This document shows, piece by piece, positions 1 to 8,703 of a stretch of 64,000 nt of DNA (positions are counted from its first letter, which is position 1; each line of letters opens with the position of its first letter). Below the pieces are notes generated by a model, which had not been told where the DNA came from, did not search any database, and saw only the letters and a list, made by a program, of their open reading frames with translations. The position numbers and the translations under genes are program-made. Origin of the DNA: JAFMJV01 sp034436555 (GTDB taxonomy: Bacteria; Chloroflexota; Limnocylindria; Limnocylindrales; CSP1-4); assembly GCA_034436555.1 (NCBI GenBank), contig DAOTUU010000027.1, positions 1 to 64,000 of the forward strand. Direction: 5' to 3'.

Positions 1-5
1 TCCCC

Positions 6-575
6 ATGGGTCCTCTCCAGGCGGTCCGTGCGCGCCGGTTCGAGGACGCCGCGGTGCGGCGCATCCTGGACGCGGCCTCGGTCGCGCGGATCGTGGACCT
101 CGTCGGGCCACCCGCCCTCGCGACCACCGTCGCCGAACCACGCGGCTCGGTCCGGGGCGGGTCGGGCTGGCAGCCGGGCGAGCCGCTGCCGGCCCTGCGC
201 GACGAGGATCCCGCGGTGATGCAGGCGGTCGGGCGCTGCGCCGTGTCCCGCCTCCAGCACCGATGTGGCCTCGAGATGCGCTCCCTCCACGATCGGGACC
301 GGTGCGCCTGGTGTGCCTATCCCCTGGCCGAGCTCCTGGCCGGGTGCGACTGGGCGGTCCATCGGAGCCGGTTCGTGGTCCTCGAGACCGCCACCTGGTG
401 GGCGGACCAGACGCGTCGCGCGGGCCCCACCTACCGGCGCATCGTCCGACACGACGTCCACGAGCATCCGGGCTGGGCGGCGTTCTGGGCGCAGCCCCGA
501 CCCGACCGCGAACGCCTCGTCGCGGCCGCGCAGTACCCGGACGACCAGCAGCCCGTCAACAAGGGTCGGCCGTGA
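6..575 (+). CDS. hypothetical protein with clustered cysteines
   Basis: This is a 189-residue protein that I do not recognise. Residues about 80-110 hold five cysteines (CAVS, HRCG, CAWC and a later GC) in a spacing that could bind a metal, but it matches no zinc-finger family I know. Aromatic and arginine content is high, and no signal peptide or membrane segment is present. Its stop overlaps the GTG start of the RuvC-like gene by 4 nt, and an excisionase-like gene and an integrase follow on the same strand, so it is probably cargo of the integrated element. The start is the first ATG after the window edge, so the gene could begin further upstream. Confidence 0.55.
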   Translation: MGPLQAVRARRFEDAAVRRILDAASVARIVDLVGPPALATTVAEPRGSVRGGSGWQPGEPLPALRDEDPAVMQAVGRCAVSRLQHRCGLEMRSLHDRDRCAWCAYPLAELLAGCDWAVHRSRFVVLETATWWADQTRRAGPTYRRIVRHDVHEHPGWAAFWAQPRPDRERLVAAAQYPDDQQPVNKGRP

Positions 576-1114
576 ACGGGCCCATCCTCGCGATCGACCC
601 GGGCACAACGCGTTCCGCCTGGATCGCGCTCGAGCTGCCGTCACGGCGGCCGCTTGGCTTCAGCATCGACCCGAACGAGGAGCTGCTCGGGCGGCTCCGT
701 CGGGGCACCGGGGCATTCGACCTGGTCATCATCGAGAAGGTCGAGTCGTTCGGGATGGCGGTCGGCGCCGAGGTGTTCGAGACCGTCTTCTGGTCGGGAC
801 GCTTCGCGGAGGCGGTCGACCCGAAGCCGGTGGAGCGGATCGGGCGGAAGGCCGTCAAGGTCGCCCTGTGCGGCGACCCGCGGGCCAAGGATCCGAACAT
901 CCGCCAGGCGCTCATCGACCGGTATGGCGGCAAGGCCGTGGCCATCGGGACGAAGACCGCCCCGGGCCCGCTCCACGGGGTGGCGAAGGACGTGTGGGCG
1001 GCACTGGCGGTCGGGGTGGCCTGGCTGGACGGCACCGCGCGCATGGATGCCACCCAGAGCGACACCGCGCCACTCGGTAGCCCTGTCGCGCCCACGGGCG
1101 AGAACACGCGGTGA
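572..1114 (+). CDS. RuvC-like RNase H-fold nuclease
   Basis: A 180-residue protein that starts at GTG 572, inside a 4-nt GTGA overlap with the preceding gene. The N-terminus reads AIDPGTTRSAWI, the first RuvC/RNase H strand with its catalytic Asp, and LVIIEKVESFGM supplies the second acidic residue (Glu). Later, GVAKDVWAALAVGVAW fits the helix that carries the last acidic residue. Length and motifs agree with phage-type Holliday junction resolvase-like proteins, which cleave branched DNA. Its place in a tight cluster with an excisionase-like gene and an integrase supports a role in a mobile element. It could instead be a RuvC-fold protein of unknown activity. There is no evidence that it is the housekeeping RuvC, because no ruvA or ruvB lies nearby. 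Confidence 0.75.
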   Translation: MNGPILAIDPGTTRSAWIALELPSRRPLGFSIDPNEELLGRLRRGTGAFDLVIIEKVESFGMAVGAEVFETVFWSGRFAEAVDPKPVERIGRKAVKVALCGDPRAKDPNIRQALIDRYGGKAVAIGTKTAPGPLHGVAKDVWAALAVGVAWLDGTARMDATQSDTAPLGSPVAPTGENTR

Positions 1115-1293
1115 GGCGGCACGAGGTGCTCACAGTCAAGGAGGCGGCGGCGATCGCGCGGGTCAGCCCGGCCACGATCCGGCGCTGGTGCCGGCGCGGG
1201 CATCTCACCGCGTTCCAGGTGGGGCCGGGCGCCGCCATCCGGATCCCGGCCGACGTGCTCCGGGCGCTCGTCGAGCGCCGGGACGAGCGGTAG
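1111..1293 (+). CDS. excisionase-like HTH protein
   Basis: A 60-residue protein starting at GTG 1111 and overlapping the previous stop by 4 nt. The whole chain is one MerR/excisionase-type winged helix (HTH_17): LTVKEAAAIARVSPATIRRW is the helix-turn-helix, and AFQVGPGAAIRIPADVL is the wing that usually follows. Proteins of this size next to an integrase usually act as recombination directionality factors or as repressors of the element. Translational coupling to the RuvC-like gene and the 18-nt gap to the integrase put all three in one operon. Confidence 0.8.
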   Translation: MRRHEVLTVKEAAAIARVSPATIRRWCRRGHLTAFQVGPGAAIRIPADVLRALVERRDER

Positions 1294-1311
1294 GGGCGGC
1301 GGGAACCGACC

Positions 1312-2682
1312 ATGACGGCCCTCCTGACCGTGCCCGAGGTCGCCGAGCGGCTGCGCGTCTCTCGCCGCAGCGTCGAGCAGTTGATCGCGGCCGGCGAGCT
1401 GCGCGCGACCCGCCCTACGCCCCGGCGGACCGCGGTGCCCGTCCGGGAGGTCGACGCCTACCTCGCGCACCAGGAGGCGCGGCGCCGCACCGGCGTCGCG
1501 CGGAAGCCGGTTGAGGTCCCGGCGCGCAGGCCCCTCACTCCTGTCGCGCCGACGGTCTCCGAGCCGTCGGGCCGGACGGAGGATGGCGTGGCGAGGCGAC
1601 GACGGAGCCGGGCACGGAGCGGCGAGGGCTCGGTCTACTTCGGCAAGGCCGAGGGTCGCTGGATCGCCGCCATCTCGGTCCAGACCCCGCAGGGCAAGCG
1701 GCAGCGGCTCCGGGCGCGGGCCACGACCGAGGAGGCCGCGCGCAAGGAGCTCGAGCGCCTGCGACGCCTCCATGCCGCCGGTGGTGACCCCGCCACGTGC
1801 ACGGTCGGCCAGTGGCTCGAGGACTGGATCACCGCGCATGGTCGGAGCATCCGGGCCTCCACCCGGACGAGCTACGAGGGCCACATCCGGCTGCACCTCT
1901 CGCCCGCGATCGGCGGCATCCGGCTGGCGCGGCTGCAGCCCCGCGATGTGCGCCACCTCGTCGACGGGCTGGTCGCCAAAGGCCTCGCGCCGGCGACCAT
2001 CCACCTCGTCGTCCGGACGCTCTCGGTGGCCCTGAACGCGGCGGTCGCCGAGCGCGCGATCCTGGACAACGCCACGCTCGGGGTGCGCCTGCCGCGGGTG
2101 GAGCGGGAGCCGGTGCGGGCGTTGACGCGCGAGGACGCGGACGCCGTGCTCGCCGCGGTCTCCGGCACCTGGATCGAGCTGCCGGTGCGCGTGCTGCTCG
2201 GCTCGGGCCTGCGGCTCGGGGAGGTCGTCGGGCTCGACCAGCGCGACCTGCTCCTCGACGCGGGCTTCGTCCGCGTCCGGCGCACGAAGACGTCGGTGCG
2301 CGCCGTTCCGGTCAGCGACGACGCGGTGGCGGCGCTGCGGGAAGCGCTCCGCCTGGCGCCGCGCCGTGGTGACGACGAGCCGGTGTTCTTCGAGCCGCGC
2401 CGACCGCGTCGACGTCGGGGACGCGACCGGCTCGTCGGCTCGAGCGTGTCACACGCCCTGCCCCGGATCCTCGCGGCGAAGGGCCTGCCGAGACTCTCGC
2501 CCCACGCGCTCCGTCACGGGGCCGCCACGCTGATGCTCGCGGACGGGACGCCGATGCGCGTCATCGCCGAGCAGCTCGGGCACCGGAACCCGGCGCTCAC
2601 CGCGCGGGTGTACGCACACGTGGTGCCGGAGGCCCAGCGGGCGGCGGTCCGCGCACTGGAGCCGGGCCGGCCCGGACGGTAG
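1312..2682 (+). CDS. int: tyrosine recombinase (integrase) with N-terminal HTH domain
   Basis: A 456-residue integrase that appears complete. Residues 4-58 are a second excisionase-type HTH (LTVPEVAERLRVSRRSVEQL) fused to the recombinase, and a basic linker follows. Residues about 105-153 resemble an arm-site binding domain (GSVYFGKAEGRWIAAISV). Residues about 163-262 are the SAM-like core-binding domain, and residues about 265-450 the catalytic domain. The catalytic set is all present: R301 (GLRLGEV), K326 (RTKT), H398 and R401 (HALRHG), H424 (LGHRN) and the nucleophile Y434 (RVYAHV). The fused HTH is unusual and may make the enzyme depend less on a separate excisionase. A decayed copy of the same 3' end occurs at about 11,240-11,349. 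Confidence 0.95.
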   Translation: MTALLTVPEVAERLRVSRRSVEQLIAAGELRATRPTPRRTAVPVREVDAYLAHQEARRRTGVARKPVEVPARRPLTPVAPTVSEPSGRTEDGVARRRRSRARSGEGSVYFGKAEGRWIAAISVQTPQGKRQRLRARATTEEAARKELERLRRLHAAGGDPATCTVGQWLEDWITAHGRSIRASTRTSYEGHIRLHLSPAIGGIRLARLQPRDVRHLVDGLVAKGLAPATIHLVVRTLSVALNAAVAERAILDNATLGVRLPRVEREPVRALTREDADAVLAAVSGTWIELPVRVLLGSGLRLGEVVGLDQRDLLLDAGFVRVRRTKTSVRAVPVSDDAVAALREALRLAPRRGDDEPVFFEPRRPRRRRGRDRLVGSSVSHALPRILAAKGLPRLSPHALRHGAATLMLADGTPMRVIAEQLGHRNPALTARVYAHVVPEAQRAAVRALEPGRPGR

Positions 2683-2883
2683 GGCAAGGAGCTGCCGCTG
2701 GCTCGCGCCCTCGGCTCCGCATGGACCCGTGGTCCGAAGGGTGCCATCGAATGGCCAGAACGGAGGGAGCCAGCGCCCGGAGGTCCACGGCAGCACTGAG
2801 TCGCGTGCCCTCGATGCTTGGTTTGCACCACGGGGACTGCAAGAATCCATCGCCATCGCGCGTTCCATGGTCAGGAGGTGTCG
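2683..2883. other. intergenic stretch after the integrase
   Basis: About 200 bases hold no credible gene. The first 40 bases contain two TGGCTC/GGCTCC-like words, faintly like the repeated GTGGCTCC words at 5.2 and 9.4 kb, but the match is too weak to call an attachment site. The last 15 bases hold the AGGAGG ribosome site of the sigma-factor gene, 5 nt before its ATG. Confidence 0.4.
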
Positions 2884-3369
2884 ATGACGAGCCAGGTGGC
2901 AGCAGTGACGATCAAGGCGTCGTTCGAGGCGGTGGTCGGTCCCCACTACGACGGGCTGGTGCGCCGGCTCTCGTTCGTCGTCGGCGACCCAGACGAGGCA
3001 CGCGACCTGGCACAGGCGGCCTACCTGCGAGCCTTCGAGGCCTGGTCGCGCTTCGATGGAGCCGACCCGCGCGGGTGGCTCTACACCATCGGCATCAACC
3101 TCGCCCTGAGTGAGTTGCGGCGCCGCGTCCGCTGGCGCGGACGGCACCCGACCGATGAACCGACCTGGCTGCTGGACGTCGATCCGGATTTGTGGGCCGC
3201 GATCGCCGAGCTCGACCGACGCCATCGCGCCGTGCTCCTGATGAACACGCTCGACGGCTACACCCAGTCGGAGATCGCATCCATGCTCGGCGTCCCGCCC
3301 GGGACGGTCGCGAGCTGGCTGTCGCGCACCAAGGCCTTGCTGCGCAGCAGGCTGGAGGAGGCACGCTGA
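2884..3369 (+). CDS. ECF-family RNA polymerase sigma factor
   Basis: A 161-residue sigma factor. I start it at ATG 2884 because AGGAGG lies 5 nt upstream; an upstream in-frame ATG at 2818 lacks such a site and would add an unrelated tail. Region 2 is around residues 15-75, with DPDEARDLAQAAYLRAFEAW and the -10 recognition part WLYTIGINLALSELRR. Region 4 is around residues 100-155, with DRRHRAVLLMNTLDGYTQSE followed by the HTH of IASMLGVPPGTVASWLSR. ECF factors direct polymerase to a small regulon in response to envelope signals. The stop overlaps the next start in an ATGA, so the downstream membrane protein is probably its anti-sigma partner. Confidence 0.92.
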   Translation: MTSQVAAVTIKASFEAVVGPHYDGLVRRLSFVVGDPDEARDLAQAAYLRAFEAWSRFDGADPRGWLYTIGINLALSELRRRVRWRGRHPTDEPTWLLDVDPDLWAAIAELDRRHRAVLLMNTLDGYTQSEIASMLGVPPGTVASWLSRTKALLRSRLEEAR

Positions 3370-3731
3370 TGGACCCCTTCGAACTCGACCTTCGTGCCCG
3401 GCTGGGGCACGCGATCGCTTCAGCTCCGACGGCGCCCGCACCGAGTCTCGTTCGAACCGCGGTGGCACGACCGCCTCGCATCCGACGACGTCGGACCGTC
3501 GCGCTGGCCTTCGCTGCGCTGATGCTCGCTGGCATGGCGCTGGGCTTGCCGTCCATCGGGCGGCAGGATGTCGCGAGCCGCCTGGAGGACTTCGGCGTGC
3601 CGCCGGGCGCCGAGATCGTCGCTGCGCAGGCACGCGCCGACGGGACCTTCCTCATGGTCATCTACAAAGACGCCCAGGGCGTCCGTCATACCATCGGCGG
3701 CGTGGAGCGTCAGGCCACCCCGGCGCCTTGA
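3369..3731 (+). CDS. putative anti-sigma partner, single-pass membrane protein
   Basis: A 120-residue protein that starts at ATG 3369, sharing the ATGA overlap with the sigma gene. It has a short basic cytoplasmic N-terminus (to about residue 45, with RPPRIRRRR as an inside-positive flank), one hydrophobic segment (TVALAFAALMLAGMALGL) and a small extracytoplasmic C-terminus of about 60 residues. This layout is typical of small regulators encoded right behind ECF sigma genes. No zinc-binding anti-sigma motif (HxxxCxxC) is visible, so the assignment rests on topology and on coupling to the sigma factor. Confidence 0.65.
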   Translation: MDPFELDLRARLGHAIASAPTAPAPSLVRTAVARPPRIRRRRTVALAFAALMLAGMALGLPSIGRQDVASRLEDFGVPPGAEIVAAQARADGTFLMVIYKDAQGVRHTIGGVERQATPAP

Positions 3732-3923
3732 GGTTCGCCCGGCGCGTCTCCTGAGCGGCTCCTCGGACTGGCGCCCCGGCCACAGTCACGCGCGTATCCG
3801 TCGGATCGCGGGAACCGCGGTTGGGAGCACCGAGGGCCGCCACCAGCGACTGTCGGCTATGCTGGCCGGGTCGGCGCTTGGGAGGGTGCCAGCGGTGCGC
3901 CGCTTGCCCGCGGAGGTCCAGGC
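3732..3923 (+). other. intergenic stretch before the secreted propeller
   Basis: About 190 bases lie between two same-strand genes. I see no confident gene, hairpin or promoter here. Short open frames on both strands are GC-driven. Confidence 0.3.
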
Positions 3924-5156
3924 ATGGCGGTTCCGAGATTCGGTCTGGCTCTGCTCGCGGCGATCCTGCCGTTCGGCGTGTTCCCCAGCGGGTCCGTCCT
4001 CGCGCAGGCGTCGCCTTCGAGCGCAAGCTCTCCTGCTGCCGTCGAGTGGACGCAGGTCATCGATCCCGACCTGGCTGGGTTCGGAGCACAGCGCATCCTA
4101 GGCCTGACCGCCGACGACGGAATCGTCCTCGCCTGGGGCGAGACGCTCGTGCAGATCGGTCCCGAGGAGGGCGATGTCCAGCAGGGAGGGGTGATCTGGC
4201 GATCGACCGATGGGGCCGAGTGGGTGCCCAGCTTGGTCACCGACGGCGTGGCCATGGGCGACACCTCCGGGATCGGTGACGTGGCCCACGGGCCGGGCGG
4301 ATGGGTCGCGATCGGCTACGTCTGCTGTGGCACGGAGGAAGCCGCCGTCTGGCGCTCCGAGGATGCGGCCACGTGGCGCCGCGTGCCGTTCCCGTCGGTT
4401 CCGCTGCCCGGTGTCCGCCCCGACCGCATCGGCCTGGCGGCGATCGCCGGAAGCCTGGACCGGTATGTCATCGCCGGGCTGGCCGTCACCGGTGAGCCCG
4501 AGGTCGTCCCCGTGCTCTGGTCATCAGCGGATGGCCAGACGTGGACCGCGGCCGATGCGATGGCGGGCGGCGAGGCCGGCCAGCTCGATGACGTCGCCTG
4601 GGACGGTGAGCGGTTCGTGGCGGTCGGTCACCTCGGGGCGTCGGACGCACCCGACCTCGACGGGCTCGTGCTCCGGTCCTCGGACGGTCTGACGTGGGCG
4701 CCCGCCGCCGACACCGACGGCCGGCTCAGCGCGCCCGGCGACATCCTGCTCACGGAGGTGGTGCCGTACGCCGACGGCCTCCTCCTGGTCGGCGCGCGTG
4801 GCGACTCCGCTGCGCGCCTGGACTGTCCCGGGGACTGCGTCACCTTCCGGTCCGCGGCGTGGACCTCAGGGGAGGAAGACACCTGGGAGGAGGTGGCCGG
4901 TGCCGTCCCGTCGATCGCCGCCGCATCGGACGACGGACTGATGGGCTTCGGTGAGAACCGCCTCCTGAGGTCCGCGAACGGCCGCACCTGGTCGGCCCCA
5001 CGCCAGACGGGCGGCCTGGTGACCGATGAGGTCGTCGAGTCGGTGGTCGCATGGGGCGGGGAATGGTTCGCCGCCGGATCGGGCCCGGACCCGCTCGACG
5101 GGAACGAGGACGGCGACGGCCGGATCTGGCGGATCGCAGTGACCCCGGAATCGTGA
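3924..5156 (+). CDS. secreted sialidase-like beta-propeller protein
   Basis: A 410-residue exported protein. Residues 1-28 are a signal peptide ending LAQA, followed by a Ser-rich linker. The rest is built of repeating units of the type VWRSEDAATWRRV, LWSSADGQTWTA, VLRSSDGLTWAPA and LLRSANGRTWSAP. These are Asp-box-like turns (S-x-D-G-x-T-W) of BNR/sialidase-fold propellers, with about five or six visible. Catalytic residues of real sialidases cannot be identified, so a glycan-cleaving role should not be assumed. It follows the ECF sigma pair on the same strand and may be a target of that sigma factor. The block at 14.4-21 kb encodes several similar proteins. Confidence 0.75.
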   Translation: MAVPRFGLALLAAILPFGVFPSGSVLAQASPSSASSPAAVEWTQVIDPDLAGFGAQRILGLTADDGIVLAWGETLVQIGPEEGDVQQGGVIWRSTDGAEWVPSLVTDGVAMGDTSGIGDVAHGPGGWVAIGYVCCGTEEAAVWRSEDAATWRRVPFPSVPLPGVRPDRIGLAAIAGSLDRYVIAGLAVTGEPEVVPVLWSSADGQTWTAADAMAGGEAGQLDDVAWDGERFVAVGHLGASDAPDLDGLVLRSSDGLTWAPAADTDGRLSAPGDILLTEVVPYADGLLLVGARGDSAARLDCPGDCVTFRSAAWTSGEEDTWEEVAGAVPSIAAASDDGLMGFGENRLLRSANGRTWSAPRQTGGLVTDEVVESVVAWGGEWFAAGSGPDPLDGNEDGDGRIWRIAVTPES

Positions 5157-5316
5157 CCCCGGGCCGCGGGGGAGCTGCGACGAGGTGAGTGGAGCCGCCC
5201 GCCCTTGGTCGCTGGTGGCTCCTCGTGGCTCCTGTGAATGGCCCCCATGGGCCCGGTTCACGCACGTAACCATCGGATGGGTAGAACTGAGGTTACGAGC
5301 TCAGGTCAGTATTCGA
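5157..5316. repeat. att-like direct repeat, copy A (decayed tRNA-His half site)
   Basis: The segment from about 5,213 to 5,300 aligns almost without gaps to about 9,375-9,470, at roughly 70% identity by eye. Both copies begin with paired GTGGCTCC words. They then share CACGCACG(T/A)AACCATCGGAT, followed by GGTTACG. In copy B that part is the anticodon stem and T-arm of tRNA-His; here the tRNA homology fades after GAGCTCA. The repeat sits in a gap between convergent genes, as do the related sequences at 9.4 and 14.0 kb. I read it as an old attachment-site remnant. Confidence 0.6.
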
Positions 5317-6318
5317 TCAGGTGGGGCGTCGCCTGTTCACGACGGGGAACGCGAGGAGGAGCGCGCCCATGCCGATCGAGGCGCCCAGAATCGCCTCGAT
5401 CATCTGGAATGACTCGAGGCTGCTGCGCAGGGCGAGGTGGGCCACTGGCTGGTACGTGTCCGGGATCTCCAGCTCGTTGACGCACCGCGCCGCCTCCCCG
5501 GTCAGCGTGTCATCCCATGGGTCGGCACCGCACAGCTCGATGACGACCTCGCGGTCGGTGAGAATCCGGCTGTCGGGGGCCTGGTACCAGTCGCCGCCCA
5601 TGTTGCGCTGGTACGCGATGGCGACCGCGCCGGTCCGGTCGCGCTCCTCGTAAGTCATCCAGACCAGGTGTTGTGGCAGGATCCCCGCACGCATGGTCGG
5701 TGCGACGGCGATCCCCCATCCGACCATCAGGACCGCCGCCATCAGGAGCGCGGGCACCATCCGGCCCAGCAGCGCCCCGGCGAGCAGAGCGATGCCCAGC
5801 GCGAGCAGCCCGCGGCTCATCATCACGAGTCCGTAGTGGCCGATGTCGTTCAGCGCGCGCGTGCCCTGGGACGACTCGAGGGCGTCCGCGAGCCACGACG
5901 TCGTGAGGCCGACGACGCCGAGGCCGACGAGCACTAGGGCGACCATCGGGAGGGTCCGGCCCACCAGCCAGCGGCGACGGCTCGGATTGAGCGACCACGC
6001 CAGCGCGCTCGTCCGCAGCTCCAGCTCCTGGGCGACGAGTGGCACCCCGAGGAGAACCCCGACCAGCGGAGCCAGGATGGCCGCCCCACCCAGAACCAGG
6101 TTCGCCTCGTCGTCCGCTGAGTAGTGCGCGGCTAGGGCGGCATCGCACGCGGCGTCCGGAGCCTCCCCGGACTGGAACTGGCAGGACGCGGGTACCACGG
6201 CGGACCGCACGTGACCGGCGACGACGAAGGCGCTGAGGCCGACGAGCAGGAGCGCCACCACGGCGATGGCCACCCCGAAGCGGTGGAGTCGGTAGGTCAG
6301 CCACAGGTCGGTCAGCAT
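5317..6318 (-). CDS. ABC transporter permease (ABC-2 type)
   Basis: A 333-residue membrane protein with an N-terminal transmembrane segment (AIAVVALLLVGLSAFVVAGH), an extracytoplasmic loop of about 60 residues with two cysteines, and about five further hydrophobic segments ending in SIGMGALLLAFPVVNRRR. This is the topology of permeases of two-component ABC-2 exporters. The start codon shares one base with the stop of the upstream ATPase gene, so the two form an operon and probably one complex. The exported substrate is unknown. The large loop with a possible disulfide and the adjacent histidine kinase hint at an envelope-stress or antibiotic-efflux module. Confidence 0.8.
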   Translation of the reverse strand: MLTDLWLTYRLHRFGVAIAVVALLLVGLSAFVVAGHVRSAVVPASCQFQSGEAPDAACDAALAAHYSADDEANLVLGGAAILAPLVGVLLGVPLVAQELELRTSALAWSLNPSRRRWLVGRTLPMVALVLVGLGVVGLTTSWLADALESSQGTRALNDIGHYGLVMMSRGLLALGIALLAGALLGRMVPALLMAAVLMVGWGIAVAPTMRAGILPQHLVWMTYEERDRTGAVAIAYQRNMGGDWYQAPDSRILTDREVVIELCGADPWDDTLTGEAARCVNELEIPDTYQPVAHLALRSSLESFQMIEAILGASIGMGALLLAFPVVNRRRPT

Positions 6319-7214
6319 CAGGAGTCCCTCCCGTCCGCGGATCCGGGGGTTGATCGTGCGGCCGCGAGGTAGGCCATCACCAACTCCTCGAGCGACGGTG
6401 ATGCGAGCGTCGGGTCAGACGAGCGGACCACTGTCGTGGGTGGCCCGCCGGGGCGCGTCACCCCACTGACGACCGCCACCGACGCCTGGGTGGCGGCGGC
6501 CGCCAGACGGTGCTCCGCGATCGCCCGGGCGATGGGCGACTGGAGCATCACGCGCCCCTGGCCCAGCACGACCAGGTGATCGCACACGGATTCGATGTCG
6601 CTCACGATGTGCGATGACAGCACCACCGTTCTCCCACTTCCGCGGATCGTGGTCGCGAGCAGGTCCAGGAACTCGTGGCGGGCGAGCGGGTCGAGCGAGG
6701 CGAGCGGCTCGTCCAGCAGAAGCACCGGGGCACCCGTCCCCAGCGCGAGGCACAGCGCCACCTGGGCGGCCTGGCCCCCTGACAGCGTGCCGGCCCGCCG
6801 CTCGAGTGGGATGTCCAACCGTTCCAGCCGGTCCTCCGCCATGGCGCGGTCGAACCCGCGCCGGGCCGCCGCCGCCATCGCGACGTGGTCCGCGACGCTG
6901 AGACCCCGGTAGAGGTTGGTGGATTGGGACACGTAGCCCAGGCGTTCGATGGCCGCCCGTGGATCGCGACGCGGGTCGATGCCCTCGACGGTCACCGAAC
7001 CGAGCGACAGCCGCTCGAATCCGATCCAGCTCCGGATGAGCGTCGACTTGCCAGCGCCGTTGGGTCCCACGAGGGCGGTGACCGAGCCGAACGGGATGGC
7101 GAGGTCGACCTCGCGCAGGGCCCACGGTCCTGAGCGGCGATAACGCTTCCCAGCGCCGTGCGCCGCGAGTGCGGAGGGGCCGGGTGGAGCGTCCGCGACC
7201 TGCGGACCGGTCAT
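6318..7214 (-). CDS. ABC transporter ATP-binding protein
   Basis: A 298-residue ATPase. An ATG four codons further upstream is possible, but the sequence between the two (GGAGG, then 5 nt) is itself a ribosome site for the ATG at 7,214, so I use the inner start. Walker A is GPNGAGKST, the signature is LSGGQAAQ, Walker B is VLLLDEPLASL, and the H-loop is in VVLSSHIVSD. The C-terminal 80 residues are less conserved, as in exporter ATPases. It is coupled to the permease gene and diverges from the histidine kinase gene, an arrangement typical of BceAB- or YtrB-like transport and sensing modules. Confidence 0.9.
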   Translation of the reverse strand: MTGPQVADAPPGPSALAAHGAGKRYRRSGPWALREVDLAIPFGSVTALVGPNGAGKSTLIRSWIGFERLSLGSVTVEGIDPRRDPRAAIERLGYVSQSTNLYRGLSVADHVAMAAAARRGFDRAMAEDRLERLDIPLERRAGTLSGGQAAQVALCLALGTGAPVLLLDEPLASLDPLARHEFLDLLATTIRGSGRTVVLSSHIVSDIESVCDHLVVLGQGRVMLQSPIARAIAEHRLAAAATQASVAVVSGVTRPGGPPTTVVRSSDPTLASPSLEELVMAYLAAARSTPGSADGRDS

Positions 7215-7347
7215 GTCGACCTCCATGCTTTGGCCGCTGCGGGCCTTCCGCCATCATGCTGGGGGTTCCAGGCCCGGCTCGACAGTGTCGGGTCCACCAT
7301 GGGCTGACCTGAGGAACTCCACAGTCGCCGCCCGACCGGCGGCGTGC

Positions 7348-7353
7348 TAGCGT
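7348..7353 (+). promoter_or_regulatory. leaderless-type -10 element (TAGCGT)
   Basis: TAGCGT ends 6 nt before the histidine kinase ATG, so transcription would start at or next to the start codon. No ribosome site is present. The same spacing is seen before several other genes in the window. No clear -35 box is visible. Confidence 0.5.
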
Positions 7354-7359
7354 CGGGCG

Positions 7360-8703
7360 ATGGTGCGCTCACGTCGGGATCTGGCGTGCTGGATGACCGC
7401 GATCGTCGCTCTCGTGTCCGGATGGTCGGCATGGGGACTGCTCCCTGCCGATGACCGGCCGGCGGAGGGCGGCGCGACGATGCTCGCCCTATGGCTGGCC
7501 ACGGCGATCGTCGCGGCTGGAGCGTGGCGCCGTCGGTCCGTGCCGGACTCCTTCGATGCCCGCTACCTGCCGGCGCTCTCGCTCGCGGCGAGCGTTCCCC
7601 TGGCCCTGATTCCGCTGACGGGGACCTCGGACCTGGTGACGGCGTGGGTGCTCGCGGCGGCCGCGCTCGCCGGGCTGCCGCTGGCATCCGGGCTCGCGGC
7701 CGATCTGGCGACGTCGCGTGGGCGATCGGCGGTACGGGCGGGCGTCGTGCTGGCGACGATGACGGCGTTGACCATCGCCATCGGGACGGCGGGAGGCGAT
7801 GGGCAGGTCGTCCGTGCCTGGTGGTGGCTCGCGGTCGCGGTGAGCATCGGCATCCCGACCGTCGCCCTTGCGACGGAGACCGTCGGGCGCGGCGGACGAT
7901 GGGCGAACACCGCGAGGCCGCGCATCGAGGCCGTGACCCTCGTCCTGGTGGGCGCGGGGCCGATCCTCGCGATGCTCGGACTCGCCACACCGGCGTGGCC
8001 GGTGCTGCTCGTGCCGGTGCTCGCTGCGGGCGTGACCGCCGCGCTCATGTCCCGCACCCTTCTGCGACCGCTGACGGCACTGCTGTCGACGAGCGGAGCG
8101 CAGCGCGAGCTGCTGGTCGCAGCGACGGAGGCGGAACGGCGAAGGCTGGCGTCGGAGCTCCACGACGGTCCACTCGCGGAGGTGACCCTGCTCGTCCAGT
8201 GGCTCGACCAGCGAGGCGAACAGGAGGGAGCGGCGTTCGCACGGTCGATCGCGAGCGAGCTTCGCGCGATCGGCGGCGAGCTCCGACTGCCGGTACTCGA
8301 TGACCTCGGGGCGGGACCCGCACTGGAGTGGCTGGTCGGGCGGCTGACCCGGAGGTCCGGGATCGGCATCTCGCTCGAGGAGACGACGGTCGTCCGACCG
8401 CCCGCCGTCGTGGAGCTGGCGACCTATCGGGTCGCCCAGGAGGCGCTCGTGAACGCCATCCGCCATGGGGCCCCCCCGGTGACCGTGCGGTACTCGGCGA
8501 CCGCGGCCGGGGTGTCGCTTCGCGTGGAGGACGCCGGACCGGGGATCGACGCCCCAGGCGAGCCGACCGGGCCCGTGGGGACGCTGGGCCTGTCCTCCAT
8601 GCTCCAGCGCGCGGAGGCGATCGGAGCCCGGCTCACGATCGGTTCACGGCCCGACGGCGGTGCGCGCGTCGAGCTCGTCTGGCACCCCACGAGCGTCGCG
8701 TGA
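7360..8703 (+). CDS. membrane sensor histidine kinase (NarL/DesK type)
   Basis: A 447-residue sensor kinase. The first 240 residues hold about eight hydrophobic segments, which form an integral membrane sensor without an obvious periplasmic domain. The HisKA_3 motif follows at about residues 255-275: EAERRRLASELHDGPLAEV, where His is the phosphorylation site. A HATPase_c domain follows, with its N box in ALVNAIRHG, a G1 box in VEDAGPGID and a G2 box in GTLGLSSMLQRA. The stop overlaps the GTG of the response regulator by 4 nt. It diverges from the ABC exporter operon, which the pair probably regulates. Confidence 0.9.
   Translation: MVRSRRDLACWMTAIVALVSGWSAWGLLPADDRPAEGGATMLALWLATAIVAAGAWRRRSVPDSFDARYLPALSLAASVPLALIPLTGTSDLVTAWVLAAAALAGLPLASGLAADLATSRGRSAVRAGVVLATMTALTIAIGTAGGDGQVVRAWWWLAVAVSIGIPTVALATETVGRGGRWANTARPRIEAVTLVLVGAGPILAMLGLATPAWPVLLVPVLAAGVTAALMSRTLLRPLTALLSTSGAQRELLVAATEAERRRLASELHDGPLAEVTLLVQWLDQRGEQEGAAFARSIASELRAIGGELRLPVLDDLGAGPALEWLVGRLTRRSGIGISLEETTVVRPPAVVELATYRVAQEALVNAIRHGAPPVTVRYSATAAGVSLRVEDAGPGIDAPGEPTGPVGTLGLSSMLQRAEAIGARLTIGSRPDGGARVELVWHPTSVA

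Noticed and set aside
556..2004. A 482-codon minus-strand open frame opposite the RuvC-like and integrase genes.
   Set aside because: It is antisense to well-supported genes, its translation is low-complexity Arg/Pro/Ala, and it shows no family motif.
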